DNA of 5,451 nucleotides from positions 1 through 5,451 of the forward strand of contig URQA01000159.1 in NCBI GenBank assembly GCA_900549885.1, in the 5' to 3' direction. This document shows positions 1 through 4,971 of the stretch, in pieces. Each line of letters starts with the position of its first letter. Position 1 is the stretch's first letter. The position numbers and the translations under genes are program-made. Source of the DNA: an uncultured Eubacteriales bacterium. GTDB lineage: Bacteria; Bacillota; Clostridia; Oscillospirales; Oscillospiraceae. A model generated the notes under the pieces. The model had not been told where the DNA came from, ran no database searches, and saw only the letters and a program-made list of their open reading frames with translations.

Positions 1-1
1 G

Positions 2-400
2 ACCTTCAACCTCATCGGCCGGCACCAGAGCCGGTACGTCACCACCCGGGTGGCCAGCGTCAAGTCCCCCTGGATGCTCTTGAGCCAGCTGGACGACATG
101 CACACCATCCCCGTGTCCCACGGCGAGGGCCGCTTCGTGGCCCCGGAGGCCATCCTCACCCAGATGATCGAGAACGGCCAGATTGCCACCCAGTACACCG
201 ACACCGCCTCCATCCCCTCCCTGCACATCTCCGCCAATCCCAACGGCTCGGTGGAGTCCATCGAGGGCATCTTCTCCCCCGACGGGCGGGTGTTCGGCAA
301 GATGGGCCACAGCGAGCGCCAGGGCAAGTGGATCGCCAAGAACATCCCCGGCAACAAGCACCAACCCATCTTCGAGTCGGGCGCGCTGTACTATAAATAA
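2..400 (+). CDS. purL: Phosphoribosylformylglycinamidine synthase, C-terminal part (glutaminase domain), 5' end outside window
   Basis: The cytoplasmic enzyme of de novo purine synthesis converts FGAR, ATP and glutamine to FGAM. Only the last 132 codons are present, and the reading frame is open from base 2 to the TAA at 398-400. The visible part is the end of the class I glutamine amidotransferase domain of the large single-chain PurL. It begins TFNLIGRHQSRYVTTRVASV, then has SHGEGRF, NPNGS, IEGI and SPDGRVFGKMGHSER. In this family the His and Glu of GHSER complete the catalytic triad; the cysteine lies upstream of the window. The reading continues past the first in-frame GTG (base 50) without a break, so that GTG is internal. 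The C-terminus (ESGALYYK) looks complete. The gene ends 17 bases before a strong hairpin terminator and converges on an XRE-type gene. PurQ-type separate subunits also contain this domain, but the NLIGRHQSRYVTTR run and the end of the chain fit the fused form. Confidence 0.95.
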   Translation, partial: TFNLIGRHQSRYVTTRVASVKSPWMLLSQLDDMHTIPVSHGEGRFVAPEAILTQMIENGQIATQYTDTASIPSLHISANPNGSVESIEGIFSPDGRVFGKMGHSERQGKWIAKNIPGNKHQPIFESGALYYK

Positions 401-417
401 GCAAATAGGGCAAACAA

Positions 418-460
418 ATAAGACCTCACGGTTTCCGGAAAACCGTGAGGTCTTATTTTT
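418..460. terminator. Bidirectional Rho-independent terminator between purL and the XRE gene
   Basis: A perfect 17-bp inverted repeat (418-434 with 440-456) surrounds a 5-base loop, CCGGA. On the + strand it runs into TTATTTTT, and on the - strand into TTATTTGTTT, so it can end both purL and the converging XRE gene. The TAA stop of the XRE gene (453-455) lies inside the stem. Confidence 0.92.
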
Positions 461-758
461 GTTCTCGCATGGCGTCGATGAGCCGGGCTAGGGCCTCGGT
501 CTCCCGTTCCGTCAGGCCGTCGGTGTGGAGCGCCTGTCCCACGGAGCGCTCCGGGAACACCAGCGCATCCACGGAGAAGTCCAGCAGCTCCATCATCTGG
601 AACAGCAGGGGGACGGAGGGGTTGCGGCGGCCGCCCTCCATGTGCTTGAGGTGTGCCGGAGTGATTTCCAATAACTCTGCAAGTTGTTCTTGGGTATATC
701 CCTTCTTTATCCGGGCGGCCCGAATTGCATTGCCCAATGCAGTGGCTCCGTGTGTCAT
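453..758 (-). CDS. XRE-family helix-turn-helix transcriptional regulator, 101 aa
   Basis: A small cytoplasmic DNA-binding protein. Residues about 8-62 form a Cro/C1-type five-helix domain. The first helix is LGNAIRAARIKKG, followed by YTQEQLAELLEITPAHLKHM (helices 2-3, the HTH) and EGGRRNPSVPLLFQMMELLD. The tail (about 70-101) is short and charged, and no peptidase, cupin or toxin domain is fused to it. The ATG at 758 has GGAGG (768-772) 9 bases upstream, which fixes the start. The gene is divergent from the small-protein cluster at 883-1770, and 124 bases separate the two starts. Its own promoter region holds overlapping TATCTT/AAGATA palindromes, so autorepression and control of the divergent cluster are likely but inferred. 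It could instead be an antitoxin-like or phage-derived repressor, but no toxin partner is recognisable. Confidence 0.9.
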   Translation of the reverse strand: MTHGATALGNAIRAARIKKGYTQEQLAELLEITPAHLKHMEGGRRNPSVPLLFQMMELLDFSVDALVFPERSVGQALHTDGLTERETEALARLIDAMREQK

Positions 759-780
759 TACTTTCAGCCTCCATAAAGGT

Positions 781-798
781 TATCTTAAAGATATCTTT
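781..798. promoter_or_regulatory. Candidate operator: overlapping TATCTT/AAGATA palindromes
   Basis: TATCTT (781-786), one base, then AAGATA (788-793) forms a perfect dyad. A third half-site, TATCTT (792-797), overlaps it, giving a second perfect palindrome, AAAGATATCTTT (787-798). The cluster covers the predicted XRE promoter. Binding by the XRE protein is inferred from position and symmetry alone. Confidence 0.5.
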
Positions 799-809
799 TC
801 CTCTTGCAA
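782..809 (-). promoter_or_regulatory. Probable promoter of the XRE gene
   Basis: Read on the - strand, TTGCAA (804-809) is followed after 16 bases by TAAGAT (782-787), upstream of GGAGG and the XRE start. Each box matches 4 of 6 consensus bases. The palindrome cluster at 781-798 fills the spacer and the -10 box, as expected for an autorepressed promoter. Confidence 0.5.
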
Positions 810-832
810 ATTAACTTTCCGTATGTTAATAT
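804..832 (+). promoter_or_regulatory. Probable promoter of the small-protein cluster
   Basis: TTGCAA (804-809), a 17-base spacer and TAATAT (827-832) preceded by TG at 824-825 make an extended -10 promoter on the + strand, about 50 bases before the start at 883. TTGCAA is self-complementary, so the same six bases can serve as the -35 box of the divergent XRE promoter. Confidence 0.55.
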
Positions 833-848
833 GGTACTGCGAGTTAAC
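810..848. promoter_or_regulatory. Candidate operator: three RTTAAC half-sites
   Basis: ATTAAC (810-815) and GTTAAT (825-830) are inverted copies 9 bases apart, and the second overlaps the + strand -10 box. A third copy, the full palindrome GTTAAC, lies at 843-848 near the predicted transcription start. The arrangement suits a repressor or regulator site for the downstream cluster. The motif differs from the TATCTT cluster on the other side, and no binding protein can be assigned from sequence. Confidence 0.4.
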
Positions 849-882
849 TACAAGGGATACAGAGAGAAATGGAGGGGTTGAT

Positions 883-1320
883 ATGGGAGCTTTTGTTATT
901 ATCATAATTGTGGTGCTCATTTGGTATTTTGGCTTTCATAAAAAAAGAAAGACACCTGAGGAAAGACAGGCAGAGCAGGAAAAAGTTCGTGACAGCGCAG
1001 TTACCCAGGGACTATGCAACTGGATTTATAGTGAGTTTTCAAATATGCAGGGGGAAAAAGTATATAACCTAAGGCACGGAAATGGATATAGGCTGGATGT
1101 ATTTAGAAATGGTATACAATTAACCCTTTTTAACAAAAAAGGCGAGGAGATGGACAAAGAGGGGGTTACTTTTGCAGGGCTTGGCTATGAAGATTTGCCT
1201 AATGGAGATATGGTATCGGCATTGTCCAATGAACTAATTAAAACATTGTCGGGCATACCACATCTGAGGGTCAGCGGAAATCATATTTTTGGTGGTACTG
1301 GGATAAAACAAAGCTGGTAA
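883..1320 (+). CDS. Unrecognised 145-aa protein with one N-terminal membrane segment
   Basis: I do not recognise the family. The ATG at 883 is chosen because GGAGG (871-875) lies 7 bases upstream; the open frame further left is antisense to the XRE gene and is not coding. Residues 2-18 form one very hydrophobic helix (AFVIIIIVVLIWYFGF), followed at once by HKKRK and a charged stretch (TPEERQAEQEK). By the positive-inside rule the C-terminal domain should be cytoplasmic. Residues about 38-145 look like a small soluble alpha/beta domain: a helix near 38-54, strand-like YRLDVFRNGIQLTLFNKKG (69-87), FAGLGYEDLP (98-106) and an amphipathic helix MVSALSNELIKTL (110-122). The DNA is clearly AT-richer than purL or the phosphoesterase gene. 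It heads a four-gene cluster, with the next start 25 bases downstream, and is divergent from the XRE regulator. Function is unknown; the context suggests a membrane-anchored partner of the cysteine-rich mini-proteins. Confidence 0.85.
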   Translation: MGAFVIIIIVVLIWYFGFHKKRKTPEERQAEQEKVRDSAVTQGLCNWIYSEFSNMQGEKVYNLRHGNGYRLDVFRNGIQLTLFNKKGEEMDKEGVTFAGLGYEDLPNGDMVSALSNELIKTLSGIPHLRVSGNHIFGGTGIKQSW

Positions 1321-1345
1321 AATGAATATAAAGGAGAGAAAAAGC

Positions 1346-1471
1346 ATGGCAAACGATTGGTTCAAATGTGAATCCTGCAATTATGAGGAACGGAGGCTGG
1401 TTCCGAGTTACATCAAGGTATCCGAAACACCTTGCCCTGAATGTGGCGGAAAAATGGTGAGGAAGCCGTGA
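1346..1471 (+). CDS. 41-aa zinc-ribbon-like mini-protein
   Basis: A complete small gene with AAGGAGAG (1331-1338) 7 bases before the ATG and TGA at 1469-1471. The protein has two cysteine knuckles, FKCESC (C8, C11) and TPCPECGGKM (C30, C33). Nineteen residues separate C11 from C30, including ERRLVPSYIKV. This is the CxxC-x18-CxxC(GG) pattern of small rubredoxin-like or zinc-ribbon domains, so one bound zinc is expected. The short basic tail (VRKP) follows the second knuckle directly. It lies 25 bases after the membrane protein gene and 6 bases before the next small gene, so co-transcription is likely. A DNA, RNA or protein contact role is possible, but the sequence does not choose among them. 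Confidence 0.8.
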   Translation: MANDWFKCESCNYEERRLVPSYIKVSETPCPECGGKMVRKP

Positions 1472-1477
1472 TTTGGT

Positions 1478-1633
1478 ATGAGTAAGAAATGTGATTACTA
1501 CATCGAGAGATTCGGGAGGGATTACTGCGCCTTAAAGGATGAAGAAATCAGCCGGGAATTATATCGAGACTATTGTTACCGGGATGATATGAAAAAATGT
1601 CCGATCTACCAGTTCTATGAAAAGAACAGATAA
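1478..1633 (+). CDS. 51-aa cysteine- and tyrosine-rich mini-protein
   Basis: The ATG at 1478 opens a frame of 51 codons that ends at TAA 1631-1633. The four cysteines are C5, C17, C33 and C41, in the contexts KKCDYY, DYCALK, DYCYRD and KKCPIY. Their wide spacing is unlike a CxxC ribbon but could still bind one metal or form disulfides. The protein is rich in Tyr, Asp, Lys and Arg, has no signal peptide and is probably cytoplasmic. The ribosome site is weak (GAGGAAG at 1459-1465, 12 bases from the ATG) and lies in the end of the preceding gene. The start is 6 bases past that gene's stop, so translational coupling is likely. Its stop codon overlaps the strong ribosome site of the next gene. The position between two zinc-ribbon genes in one frame-by-frame compact cluster supports it as real. 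I do not recognise a named family. Confidence 0.72.
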   Translation: MSKKCDYYIERFGRDYCALKDEEISRELYRDYCYRDDMKKCPIYQFYEKNR

Positions 1634-1644
1634 GGAGGTCCTGT

Positions 1645-1770
1645 ATGATGGCAAAACAAGATACCCATTGTCCTTACTGTGGGTTTATTGGACATCCTGT
1701 GTGCATAGTAGATGGTGAAACCCGATACCAATGTGAACGATGCCATAGTATTTACACAGTCAAAAAGTAA
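1645..1770 (+). CDS. 41-aa zinc-ribbon-like mini-protein (CPYC/CERC)
   Basis: A very strong ribosome site, AAGGAGGT (1632-1639), precedes two adjacent in-frame ATGs at 1645 and 1648. Spacing allows either; the first is used here. The protein contains HCPYCGF (C9, C12), a fifth cysteine in HPVC (C20), and YQCERCHSIYTV (C30, C33), then KK and stop at 1768-1770. CPxCG...CxxC with a strand-like IVDGETRYQ between the knuckles is typical of a treble-clef or zinc-ribbon fold that binds one zinc. It is the last gene of the cluster; a GC-rich hairpin starts one base after the stop codon region. The fold resembles the zinc ribbons often fused to larger proteins, but here it stands alone. Function is not known. 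Confidence 0.82.
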   Translation: MMAKQDTHCPYCGFIGHPVCIVDGETRYQCERCHSIYTVKK

Positions 1771-1810
1771 GCGACAGCCCCCGCCGGGGTATCCCGGCGG
1801 GGGCTGCCGC
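1771..1810. terminator. GC-rich hairpin, probable terminator between converging operons
   Basis: CAGCCCCCGCCGGG (1775-1788) pairs perfectly with 1793-1806 around a GTAT loop. The flanks GCGA and CCGC extend the stem except for one mismatch. On the - strand it is followed by TTACTTTTTG, which makes a good terminator for the leftward yerC-like operon. On the + strand the tail (ATTGGTCTG) is poor in T, so termination of the mini-gene cluster may be weaker. Confidence 0.8.
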
Positions 1811-1820
1811 ATTGGTCTGT

Positions 1821-2261
1821 TCACTTCTCCAGCGCCTTGAGCAGCTCCTCCTGTTTCGGTGTGAGCATCCGCTTCTTGGGGTAGCGGGAGCGGAAGGCGG
1901 CCAGGATGTCCGCCCGGTCACGGTCGGACAGGTGGGCCACCAAAGGGATCGCCAAGCCCTGAGCGGCGGTCATCATCAGGTCGGATGCGGAGTCTGGGCC
2001 CTCTGCCTCCAAGATCATGAAGCGCACCGCCGGGGCGGCGGGGCCAGGGTCGCCGGACAGAGCCTGTTCCAATTCGCCTACGGCCTGCTGAACGGCCTTG
2101 AAAAAGGCGTTGTCCGCTTTGCGGTCGCTGGCGGGGGCGTTGCCCAGCAGAAATTTGTGTAGCCCGTGGAACGGGCCGTTGTCGATCAGACGCTGGCGGT
2201 ATTCCTCCAGATAGCCGTCATAGACCGCCCGCAGGGCGGCCAGCTGTTCCCAACCGTCCAC
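1821..2261 (-). CDS. Unrecognised 146-aa protein, second gene of the yerC-like operon
   Basis: I do not recognise the family. The start is GTG at 2261, fixed by AAAGGAGGG (2269-2277) 7 bases upstream; no ATG competes. The protein is soluble, with no signal peptide, membrane helix or cysteines, and appears mostly helical. Residues 3-27 (WEQLAALRAVYDGYLEEYRQRL) and 44-69 are amphipathic helices. A Pro/Ala-rich linker follows (71-78), then a strand-like VRFMILE (79-85). The C-terminal half (93-146) includes HLSDRDRADILAAF and a basic RSRYPKKRMLTPKQEELLKAL. The final segment could contact nucleic acid, but this is a guess. It starts 3 bases after the stop of the TrpR-like gene, so the two are almost certainly co-transcribed and translationally linked. 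Its GC-rich composition matches core genes, unlike the AT-rich cluster to its left. Confidence 0.8.
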   Translation of the reverse strand: MDGWEQLAALRAVYDGYLEEYRQRLIDNGPFHGLHKFLLGNAPASDRKADNAFFKAVQQAVGELEQALSGDPGPAAPAVRFMILEAEGPDSASDLMMTAAQGLAIPLVAHLSDRDRADILAAFRSRYPKKRMLTPKQEELLKALEK

Positions 2262-2264
2262 CGT

Positions 2265-2573
2265 TCAACCCTCCTTTGGTTCTGCAGCCGCCTTCCGGCG
2301 GTCGATCATGGTACGGAAGCCGCCCGCCCCAAAGGAAAAAATGCGGTTGACCCGGCTGATGGTGGCTGAGCTGGCTCCGGTCTTGTCTAAGATATCAGTG
2401 TAGACCAGTCCCTGGTCCAAAAGAATGGCCACGTCGTACCGCTGTTCCAGGGCCCGCAGCTCACCCACAGTGCACAGGTCGTCGAAAAAGGCGCAGCATT
2501 CGTCCAAAGTCTTGAGCTGTAAAATGCTCTCGTACAGGGCCATGCTGCGCTCCTTGTGGGAAACCTTTGCCAT
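2265..2573 (-). CDS. YerC/YecD-family TrpR-related transcriptional regulator, 102 aa
   Basis: A small all-helical DNA-binding protein of the TrpR superfamily, the type known as YerC in Bacillus. The family signature is visible throughout: LYESILQLKTLDECCAFFDDLC (14-34), VGELRALEQRYDVAILLDQG (36-55), then the HTH VYTDILDKTGASSATISRVN (57-76), and FGAGGFRTMIDRR (81-93). TGASSATISRV matches the conserved recognition helix of this family. The length is normal. The ATG at 2573 has GGAGG (2581-2585) 7 bases upstream, so the frame open further upstream is not translated. TrpR itself binds tryptophan, but the ligand of YerC-type proteins is not established. The gene is divergent from the metallophosphoesterase, with 150 bases between the starts, and leads a two-gene operon. 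Its last codons (Lys-Glu-Gly) double as the ribosome site of the next gene. Confidence 0.93.
   Translation of the reverse strand: MAKVSHKERSMALYESILQLKTLDECCAFFDDLCTVGELRALEQRYDVAILLDQGLVYTDILDKTGASSATISRVNRIFSFGAGGFRTMIDRRKAAAEPKEG
2269..2277 (-). promoter_or_regulatory. Ribosome binding site inside the end of the yerC-like gene
   Basis: AAAGGAGGG on the - strand lies in the codons for the last residues (Lys-Glu-Gly) of the YerC-like protein, 7 bases before the GTG at 2261. It decides the start of the downstream gene and indicates translational coupling, since ribosomes ending yerC (TGA 2265-2267) stop on top of the next start. Confidence 0.8.
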
Positions 2574-2594
2574 GTCATATCCTCCGTTTCTGGC

Positions 2595-2616
2595 GTGGGG
2601 CAAATTTTGTCCCCAC
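2595..2616. promoter_or_regulatory. GTGGGG-N10-CCCCAC dyad at the yerC-like transcription start
   Basis: GTGGGG (2595-2600) and CCCCAC (2611-2616) form an inverted repeat with an AT-rich 10-base centre. It lies directly downstream of the predicted -10 box, so it could be an operator, or a hairpin at the 5' end of the mRNA that affects stability or translation. Autoregulation by the TrpR-like protein is possible but not shown. Confidence 0.4.
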
Positions 2617-2617
2617 C

Positions 2618-2646
2618 AGTGTAACACTTTGCGGCGGTAAAGTAAA
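2618..2646 (-). promoter_or_regulatory. Probable promoter of the yerC-like operon
   Basis: On the - strand TTTACT (2641-2646), a 17-base spacer and TACACT (2618-2623) preceded by TG (extended -10) lie about 45 bases upstream of the yerC-like start. Transcription would begin near 2611. Confidence 0.6.
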
Positions 2647-2664
2647 CAGGACAATGGATTTTTC

Positions 2665-2693
2665 TTCTCATTTTTCTCCGGATGTGATATACT
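2665..2693 (+). promoter_or_regulatory. Probable promoter of the metallophosphoesterase gene
   Basis: TTCTCA (2665-2670), 17 bases and TATACT (2688-2693) lie upstream of AAAGGAG and the ATG at 2724. The -10 box matches 5 of 6 consensus bases and the -35 box 4 of 6. It points away from the yerC-like promoter, 18 bases from that promoter's -35 box. Confidence 0.6.
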
Positions 2694-2723
2694 ATCAGGG
2701 AAAGACTGAAAGGAGTGCTCCCC

Positions 2724-3875
2724 ATGCCCAGCCGCACCGCCACTGTGATCCGCCCAGACATCGCGCCCGGACGCCGGGTGCTGGCCATCAGCGATATCCA
2801 TGGCAACCTGCCCTTTTTGAAGGGGGTTTTAGCCAAGGCGGGATACGCCGCCGGGAAGGATGTCCTGGTGCTGGTGGGCGATCTGCTGGAAAAGGGACAG
2901 GAGAGCCTGGCCACCCTGCGCTATATCATGGAGCTGTCCCGCCATGGTACGGTGTACGCCCTGTGCGGCAATTGTGACCATATTGACCGGGTGTTTCTGG
3001 AGGGGCGGCCCGGGGCGGACGAGGAGCTGCGGCCGGTGTTTGAGTTTTGGAGGGAGCGGTGGCTCATCGCTCAGATGGGGGCGGAGCTGGGCCTAGAAAT
3101 GAAAAGCATGGACGACCTGCCCGGCCTGCGCCGGGCGGTGCTGGAGCATTTTCCCGGGGAATGTGCCTTCCTCCTGAGCCTGCCCCACATTCTGGAGGCA
3201 GGCAACTTTATTTTTGTCCACGGGGGTATCCCGCGGGAGGACCGGCTGGAGGAGCTGGACGCTTACCGCTGTATGAAAAACGACGATTTTCTGGACCAGG
3301 GGCATGTGTTCCGCAAGTGGGTGGTGGTGGGCCACTGGCCGGTGACCCTCTACCACCGCCGCGTCCCCACTGCCCGGCCCCTGGTGAGCGAGCGGCAGCA
3401 CATCATCTCCATTGACGGGGGGTGCGTGCTCAAGCTGGACGGCCAGCTCAACGCCCTCATCATCCCGGACATCACCGGCGATCGGGTGGACTATGTGGCC
3501 TACGATGGGCTTAGGGTGGTACGGGCGCTGGACCGGCAGGAGGCGTCCAAAGACTCGCTGAATATCCGCTGGAGCGACAGCGCGGTGGAAGTGCTGCGCA
3601 CGGAAGGAGACTGCTCCTGGTGCCGCCACCTGTCCACGGGACGGGAGCTGTGGATCATGAACGAGTACCTCTATCCCCGGCGGACCGACGGGCACATCCA
3701 CTGCGAAGATACCACGGACTACGCCCTGCCGGTGGAGCCGGGGGAGCGGCTGGCCCTGGTGCGCCGATGCAGCCGGGGGTATATGGTGAAAAAGCACGGG
3801 GCCACCGGCTGGTATTTTGGCCGGGTGGAAGAAAATATAGAACCTTTAAACGGAAGTGCGGGCTCAGCAACATAA
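2724..3875 (+). CDS. Calcineurin-like metallophosphoesterase with C-terminal extension, 383 aa
   Basis: A cytoplasmic two-metal phosphoesterase of the PPP-like class. All core motifs are present: SDIHGN (D24, H26), VGDLLEKG (D53), GNCD (N83, in place of the usual GNHE), FVHGG (H166) and VVGHWP (H204), followed by SIDGGC (229-234). This order and the DGG motif match bacterial Ser/Thr phosphatase, PrpE and ApaH-like proteins; the substrate cannot be told. An insert at about 86-150 (EELRPVFEFWRERW and a helical stretch) lies between the GNCD and HGG motifs. Residues about 240-383 extend beyond the catalytic fold. Its last part (ALPVEPGERLALVRRC, then GWYFGRVE) resembles an SH3-like beta barrel. 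ATG 2724 is preferred over GTG 2715 because AAAGGAG (2709-2715) lies 8 bases before it. The gene is GC-rich like purL and gap. It is divergent from the yerC-like operon and 18 bases ahead of the membrane GH23-like gene. Confidence 0.88.
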   Translation: MPSRTATVIRPDIAPGRRVLAISDIHGNLPFLKGVLAKAGYAAGKDVLVLVGDLLEKGQESLATLRYIMELSRHGTVYALCGNCDHIDRVFLEGRPGADEELRPVFEFWRERWLIAQMGAELGLEMKSMDDLPGLRRAVLEHFPGECAFLLSLPHILEAGNFIFVHGGIPREDRLEELDAYRCMKNDDFLDQGHVFRKWVVVGHWPVTLYHRRVPTARPLVSERQHIISIDGGCVLKLDGQLNALIIPDITGDRVDYVAYDGLRVVRALDRQEASKDSLNIRWSDSAVEVLRTEGDCSWCRHLSTGRELWIMNEYLYPRRTDGHIHCEDTTDYALPVEPGERLALVRRCSRGYMVKKHGATGWYFGRVEENIEPLNGSAGSAT

Positions 3876-3893
3876 AAAGCGGGAGAGAGAACC

Positions 3894-4916
3894 ATGAAAG
3901 CCAGCTATATTATGCTTAATATTTTATTTGCTTTCGGCCTCTTTTTTTTGAATGCTCTGTTAGGACGGATTCAATATGGCCTGTCTGGGAAACTGTTTCA
4001 GTATGGAAAATTTACGTTTGCCGATGCAGAGCAGCAGAATTTTTCTGGAAATTTCTTTCAAAAGATTGTAAATCCGGCGGTGTATCTGGCGGTGATTGCC
4101 GCAGTGATGCAGACTTACCTGCCAGCAGAGTTTATCCAGTCGCTTTGGTTGCTTGTCCCACTGTTTTGGATTATCCGGCTGGGCTATATGGCAGTTAAAA
4201 ATGTGATTTTATTTTTAAATTGGCCATATGAGTTAACAGCAGCAGGGCTATCCTTGGTGCTGGGAGAGGGAATCCTGTGGGGAATTATTGTTCCCCTGAT
4301 GGAGGACAATGAGGGAATATGGATTCCGGCTACTGCCCTTCGGGATGCGTTGTGGTTTGCCATCCTGGCCTATCTGGCAAAAGTGGTATGGGATATTCTC
4401 CGGCAAAAGTTTACGTTGGAAAATTTATATCCAGCACAACGGAGAAAAGAGTACATCTGGAAACGGTATAGTGTGTTTAACCGAAAATATGGTGAAGATA
4501 TTTTGGACGCCGTGACCAAACAGTATGACGGAATTCTCACAGACAGCCAAAAGAGCGAATTGATTTGTACGGTATATGCCATTATGATTTATGAGAATTA
4601 TAATCGCTCGTGGTTATTTCGGATGGGGGAAAACCTGCTGAAGGCTACGATATGGAGACATCGGGTAATGTCCCTGGGAATTATGCAGGTCAGGACGAGT
4701 TGGAGGATTAACGATCAGGAGAGCATCTCTCTGGCGATTGAGAAAATAGGCCGCCCATTTTTGGAAGGTGGGTGTGAACCGGTCCGCCAAGCAATACAGG
4801 CATATAACCATGGCCCGGACTATGAAGATGAGGTTATGGCGATTTTTTCGGAACTATCCTGCATGGTGGACTATGATACCCAGATAACCATGGACAATAA
4901 AAGTTGTAAAAGATAG
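3894..4916 (+). CDS. Polytopic membrane protein with C-terminal lysozyme/lytic transglycosylase-like domain, 340 aa
   Basis: Residues 1-170 contain about five hydrophobic helices: roughly 5-24, 60-76, 80-101, 116-135 and 148-168. The soluble C-terminal half resembles the GH23 goose-lysozyme/SLT fold. A glutamate in AIMIYENYNR (E234) sits where the catalytic acid is expected. SLGIMQVRT (260-268) matches the GLMQ signature, and IQAYNHGPDY (301-310) matches AYNAGP. The Glu-to-GIMQ distance (28 residues) is longer than in SLT enzymes and nearer to goose-type lysozymes, with an extra helix RSWLFRMGENLLK. If active it would cleave peptidoglycan, which requires an outward-facing domain; topology is unclear because basic residues occur on both sides (GRIQYGLSGK, RRKEYIWKR). 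ATG 3894 follows GGGAGAG by about 6 bases. The gene lies 18 bases after the phosphoesterase but is AT-richer, so it may be a later arrival. No export signal apart from the helices is seen. Fold call moderate, exact role unknown. Confidence 0.72.
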   Translation: MKASYIMLNILFAFGLFFLNALLGRIQYGLSGKLFQYGKFTFADAEQQNFSGNFFQKIVNPAVYLAVIAAVMQTYLPAEFIQSLWLLVPLFWIIRLGYMAVKNVILFLNWPYELTAAGLSLVLGEGILWGIIVPLMEDNEGIWIPATALRDALWFAILAYLAKVVWDILRQKFTLENLYPAQRRKEYIWKRYSVFNRKYGEDILDAVTKQYDGILTDSQKSELICTVYAIMIYENYNRSWLFRMGENLLKATIWRHRVMSLGIMQVRTSWRINDQESISLAIEKIGRPFLEGGCEPVRQAIQAYNHGPDYEDEVMAIFSELSCMVDYDTQITMDNKSCKR

Positions 4917-4929
4917 ATAGTAGAAATAG

Positions 4930-4971
4930 AAAAAATGCTCCCCCCGCCACATGGCGGGGGGGGCATTTTTT
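4930..4971. terminator. Bidirectional terminator between the membrane GH23-like gene and gap
   Basis: AAAAAATGC, one T·G wobble and CCCCCCGCC pair with GGCGGGGGG and GCATTTTTT around a short ACAT loop. The A-rich left arm and T-rich right arm give a U-tract to transcripts from either side. It starts 13 bases after the upstream stop and lies 16 bases from the gap stop, fitting two converging genes. Confidence 0.92.

Noticed and set aside
781..848. Phage attachment site or short CRISPR-like repeats
   Set aside because: The repeats are 6-base half-sites with dyad symmetry at promoters. There are no spacers of equal length and no integrase nearby.
445..882. Upstream part of the long + frame ending at 1320
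   Set aside because: It is antisense to the XRE gene and crosses the divergent promoter region. A strong ribosome site places the real start at 883.
453..1320. XRE gene plus divergent membrane protein as a toxin-antitoxin pair
   Set aside because: The genes are divergent rather than co-directional, and the membrane protein resembles no toxin I can name. Kept only as a regulatory link.
1615..1824. 69-codon - strand frame
   Set aside because: It spans the hairpin and is antisense to the zinc-ribbon mini-gene, which has a strong ribosome site and a CxxC pattern.
2166..2369. 67-codon + strand frame across the yerC-like operon junction
   Set aside because: It is the complement of two coupled genes, with no ribosome site or recognisable domain.
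2574..2801. N-terminal extension of the yerC-like frame
   Set aside because: It runs through both predicted promoters and into the phosphoesterase gene. The family length and the GGAGG site fix the start at 2573.
3093..3797. Long - strand frame of 234 codons
   Set aside because: It is opposite the well-supported phosphoesterase, with Pro/His/Gln-rich sequence typical of a GC-rich shadow frame and no matching motif.
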